Shown here one piece after another: positions 5,503 through 6,943 of a stretch of DNA of 6,943 nt. The notes under the pieces were generated by a model. It saw only the letters and a program-made list of their open reading frames with translations. It was not told where the DNA came from and ran no database searches. The stretch lies in assembly GCA_902476875.1 (NCBI GenBank), contig CABSFC010000124.1, positions 1 through 6,943 on the forward strand, written 5' to 3'. This stretch comes from an uncultured Oscillibacter sp. GTDB taxonomy: Bacteria; Bacillota; Clostridia; Oscillospirales; Oscillospiraceae. The position numbers were made by a program, and so were the translations under genes. The number at the start of each line of letters is the position of its first letter. Within the stretch, counting starts at the first letter, position 1.

Positions 5503-6293
5503 CCCGCCCGGTGGAAAAGACCGCCCTGCGGATCGCGTCCTTCACCGGCTTCGCCCTGTGCGTGCTGGTGGCCCTGTGGGGCTGGCAGACCGGGGTGCTG
5601 ACCTCCCAGGAGCGGCTGCGGGCCCTGGTCGCCAGCTGCGGCCCGGCGGGGGCGCTGCTGTTCACGGTGTTTCAGGCGGTGCAGGTGGTGGTGCCCATCC
5701 TGCCCGGCGGGCTGGGGTGCCTTGTGGGGGTGCTGCTGTTCGGCCCGGTCCGGGGCTTTGTCTGTAACTACGTGGGCATCTGCGTCGGCTCCCTCATCGC
5801 CTTCGCCGTGGCGCGGAACTGCGGCAGGCCCCTGCTCTCCCTGCTGTTCTCAGAAAAGACCATCCAAAAATACGGCCGCTGGGCGGAGGAGCGGGACCGC
5901 TTCGCCCGCCTCTTTGCCCTGGCCATCTTCCTGCCGGTGGCGCCAGACGACTTCCTGTGCTATCTGGCGGGGACCACGGACATGTCCTGGCGGCGGTACG
6001 CCGCCATCATCCTGCTGGGCAGGCCATCCGCCACCAGGAGGCGTGCCTGCGGCGGTGCGGCGTGCCTGTGGCGGACCGCTGGACGGCGGACACCGGCGCG
6101 GTCCACATCAACACCGTGCTGCCGGACTCCGTGGCGGTGGCCCTGGCGGCCCGGCTGCGGGGGCGGAAGGTGGTCTGGTACGGCCACTCCACCATGGAGG
6201 ACTTCCGCCGCTCCTTTCGCGGCTCCGACCTGCTGGCGCCCCTGTTCCGGCGGTGGATCACCTTTTGCTACGGCCTGGGGGACGTGGTGCTGA
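5499..6293 (+). CDS. TVP38/TMEM64 (VTT-domain) membrane protein with C-terminus replaced by out-of-frame sequence
   Basis: The open frame is 264 codons, but only about the first 174-178 look like real protein. They show an N-terminal helix (about 12-30), the VTT/SNARE-associated core with VFQAVQVVVPILPGGLGCLVGVLLFGPVRG (57-86), a helix through YVGICVGSLIAFAVARNCGRP (91-111), SEKTIQKYGRW (118-128) and LAIFLPVAPDDFLCYLAGTTDMSWRRY (141-167), then AAIILLGRP. Relatives continue with further hydrophobic sequence (roughly another 40-50 residues). Here the frame becomes Arg/Pro/Cys/Trp-rich (for example CRTPWRWPWRPGCGGG), which is a shifted reading of the downstream glycosyltransferase. The protein is therefore a truncated VTT protein with a false tail of about 87 residues, probably non-functional. 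GGGAGG (5486-5491) lies 7 nt before the ATG, and the start overlaps the glycosyltransferase stop. VTT/DedA relatives are linked to lipid scrambling or lipid-carrier recycling; the role here is inferred from the glycolipid neighbours. Confidence 0.8.
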   Translation: MTRPVEKTALRIASFTGFALCVLVALWGWQTGVLTSQERLRALVASCGPAGALLFTVFQAVQVVVPILPGGLGCLVGVLLFGPVRGFVCNYVGICVGSLIAFAVARNCGRPLLSLLFSEKTIQKYGRWAEERDRFARLFALAIFLPVAPDDFLCYLAGTTDMSWRRYAAIILLGRPSATRRRACGGAACLWRTAGRRTPARSTSTPCCRTPWRWPWRPGCGGGRWSGTATPPWRTSAAPFAAPTCWRPCSGGGSPFATAWGTWC

Positions 6294-6943
6294 CGCCCAC
6301 GGACTACGCCAAAAACCTGCTGGAGGGCTACGGCCTGAAGCGCCCGGTGTACAGCATCTCCAACGGTGTGGACACGCGGTTTTTCCGGCCCGACCCGGCT
6401 CTGCGGCAGAGCTTCCGGCGGCGGTACGGCCTCCGGGAGGGGGAGCGGGCCGTCGTCTCCGTGGGCCACACCATCGCCCGCAAGGGCCTGCTGGACTTCC
6501 TGGAGCTGGCCCGGCGGCTGCCAGAGGTCCGCTTTCTCTGGTTCGGCTGGACGGACCCCCGCCTGCTGCCCGCCGACATCCGGGCGAGTATCAAAGCCGC
6601 CCCCGCCAACGTGGCCTTCCCCGGCTTCGTGGACCGGGAGCGGCTGCGGGAGGCCTACTGCGGCGCGGACGCCTTCGCCTTTCTGAGCCATGAGGAGACG
6701 GAGGGCATCGTGGTGCTGGAGGCCCTGGCCTGCGGCGTCCCCACGGTGGTGCGGGATATTCCGGTGTACGGCGGCTGGCTGGAGAGTGGGAAAAACATAT
6801 ACAAAGCGTCGAATCTGGATGAATTTCAACGAACTGTAGTCGGGATTCTGGACGGGGCCCTGCCGGACCTGACCCGGGCGGGCCGGGAACTGGCGGAGAC
6901 GCGGAGCCTGGAGGCGGTGGGGCGCCGGCTGCGGGAGATCTAC
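6017..6943 (+). CDS. GT4-family glycosyltransferase, CpoA/diglycosyldiacylglycerol-synthase-like; 5' truncated and running off the window
   Basis: An open frame, offset from the upstream VTT gene, runs from about 6017 to the last base (309 codons). It begins mid-domain with GQAIRHQEACLRRCGVP; relatives have about 20 residues before this (a first beta strand and an 'SGxG' loop). The rest is well preserved: VHINTVLPDS (6101-6130), YGHSTMEDFRRSFRGSDLLA (6179-6238), VLTPTDYAKNLLEGYGLKRP, ISNGVDTRFF, VSVGHTIARKG and the EX7E motif (Glu codons at 6695 and 6719) in EETEGIVVLEALACGVP. The HST.EDFR.SF.GS pattern is typical of enzymes adding a second sugar to monoglycosyl-diacylglycerol, such as pneumococcal CpoA, so it would act on the product of the first glycosyltransferase. 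No start codon with a Shine-Dalgarno site lies at the expected place. Internal GTG (6062, 6068) and ATG (6197) codons would delete more of the acceptor domain. It is probably a pseudogene, or an intact gene damaged by misassembly. The C-terminus is nearly complete. Confidence 0.8.

Noticed and set aside
6014..6024. Programmed ribosomal frameshift joining the VTT protein and the second glycosyltransferase
   Set aside because: There is no slippery heptamer or downstream stimulatory structure that I can see, and both proteins lack conserved parts at the junction, so a frameshift would not restore either one.
5722..6693. A 323-codon + strand frame across the VTT/glycosyltransferase junction
   Set aside because: It matches neither neighbour: it is the third frame, with Ser/Pro/Arg/Ala-rich sequence and no motifs. 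It spans the junction only because GC-rich DNA has few stops.

Overview
The window looks like a chromosomal stretch from a high-G+C member of the Clostridia, most likely an Oscillospiraceae-type gut bacterium (Flavonifractor/Lawsonibacter/Oscillibacter-like). This is inferred from roughly two-thirds G+C coding sequence with GC-rich third positions, strong Shine-Dalgarno sites at 7-8 nt spacing, stop/start overlaps between genes, a BceAB-type transporter, and glycolipid glycosyltransferases of the kind found in Gram-positive bacteria. All convincing genes are on the + strand.

Layout. (1) 1-1260: the last codons of an ECF-type sigma factor, overlapping by one base a 401-aa single-pass membrane protein with the architecture of its anti-sigma factor. 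A good intrinsic terminator follows at 1281-1319. (2) 1320-1412: an AT-rich regulatory island with a -35 box, a perfect 9-bp inverted repeat and an octamer-spaced direct repeat. (3) 1413-4134: an overlapping gene pair for a BceAB-type (peptide antibiotic sensing/detoxification) ABC transporter, ATPase then 10-TM permease. (4) 4135-4317: a second AT-rich regulatory island with a near-consensus promoter, an operator-like inverted repeat sharing half-sites with the first island, and a leader hairpin. (5) 4318-6943: a glycolipid operon with a GT4 glycosyltransferase resembling diacylglycerol glucosyltransferases, a TVP38/TMEM64 (VTT-domain) membrane protein, and a second GT4 enzyme resembling CpoA/diglycosyldiacylglycerol synthases, which runs off the window.

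The genes fit a cell-envelope stress and maintenance theme: signal sensing (sigma/anti-sigma), antimicrobial-peptide handling (BceAB-like), and membrane glycolipid or lipoteichoic-acid anchor synthesis (the two glycosyltransferases plus a lipid-related membrane protein). The related TGTAyTA half-sites before both the transporter and the glycosyltransferase operon suggest that one regulator, not encoded here, controls both.

The main anomaly is at about 6014-6030. The VTT-domain reading frame stops making sense after its conserved ILLG(R/K)P segment, and the second glycosyltransferase begins in another frame without its N-terminus or a start codon. This looks like a deletion joining two neighbouring genes, real or an assembly error.
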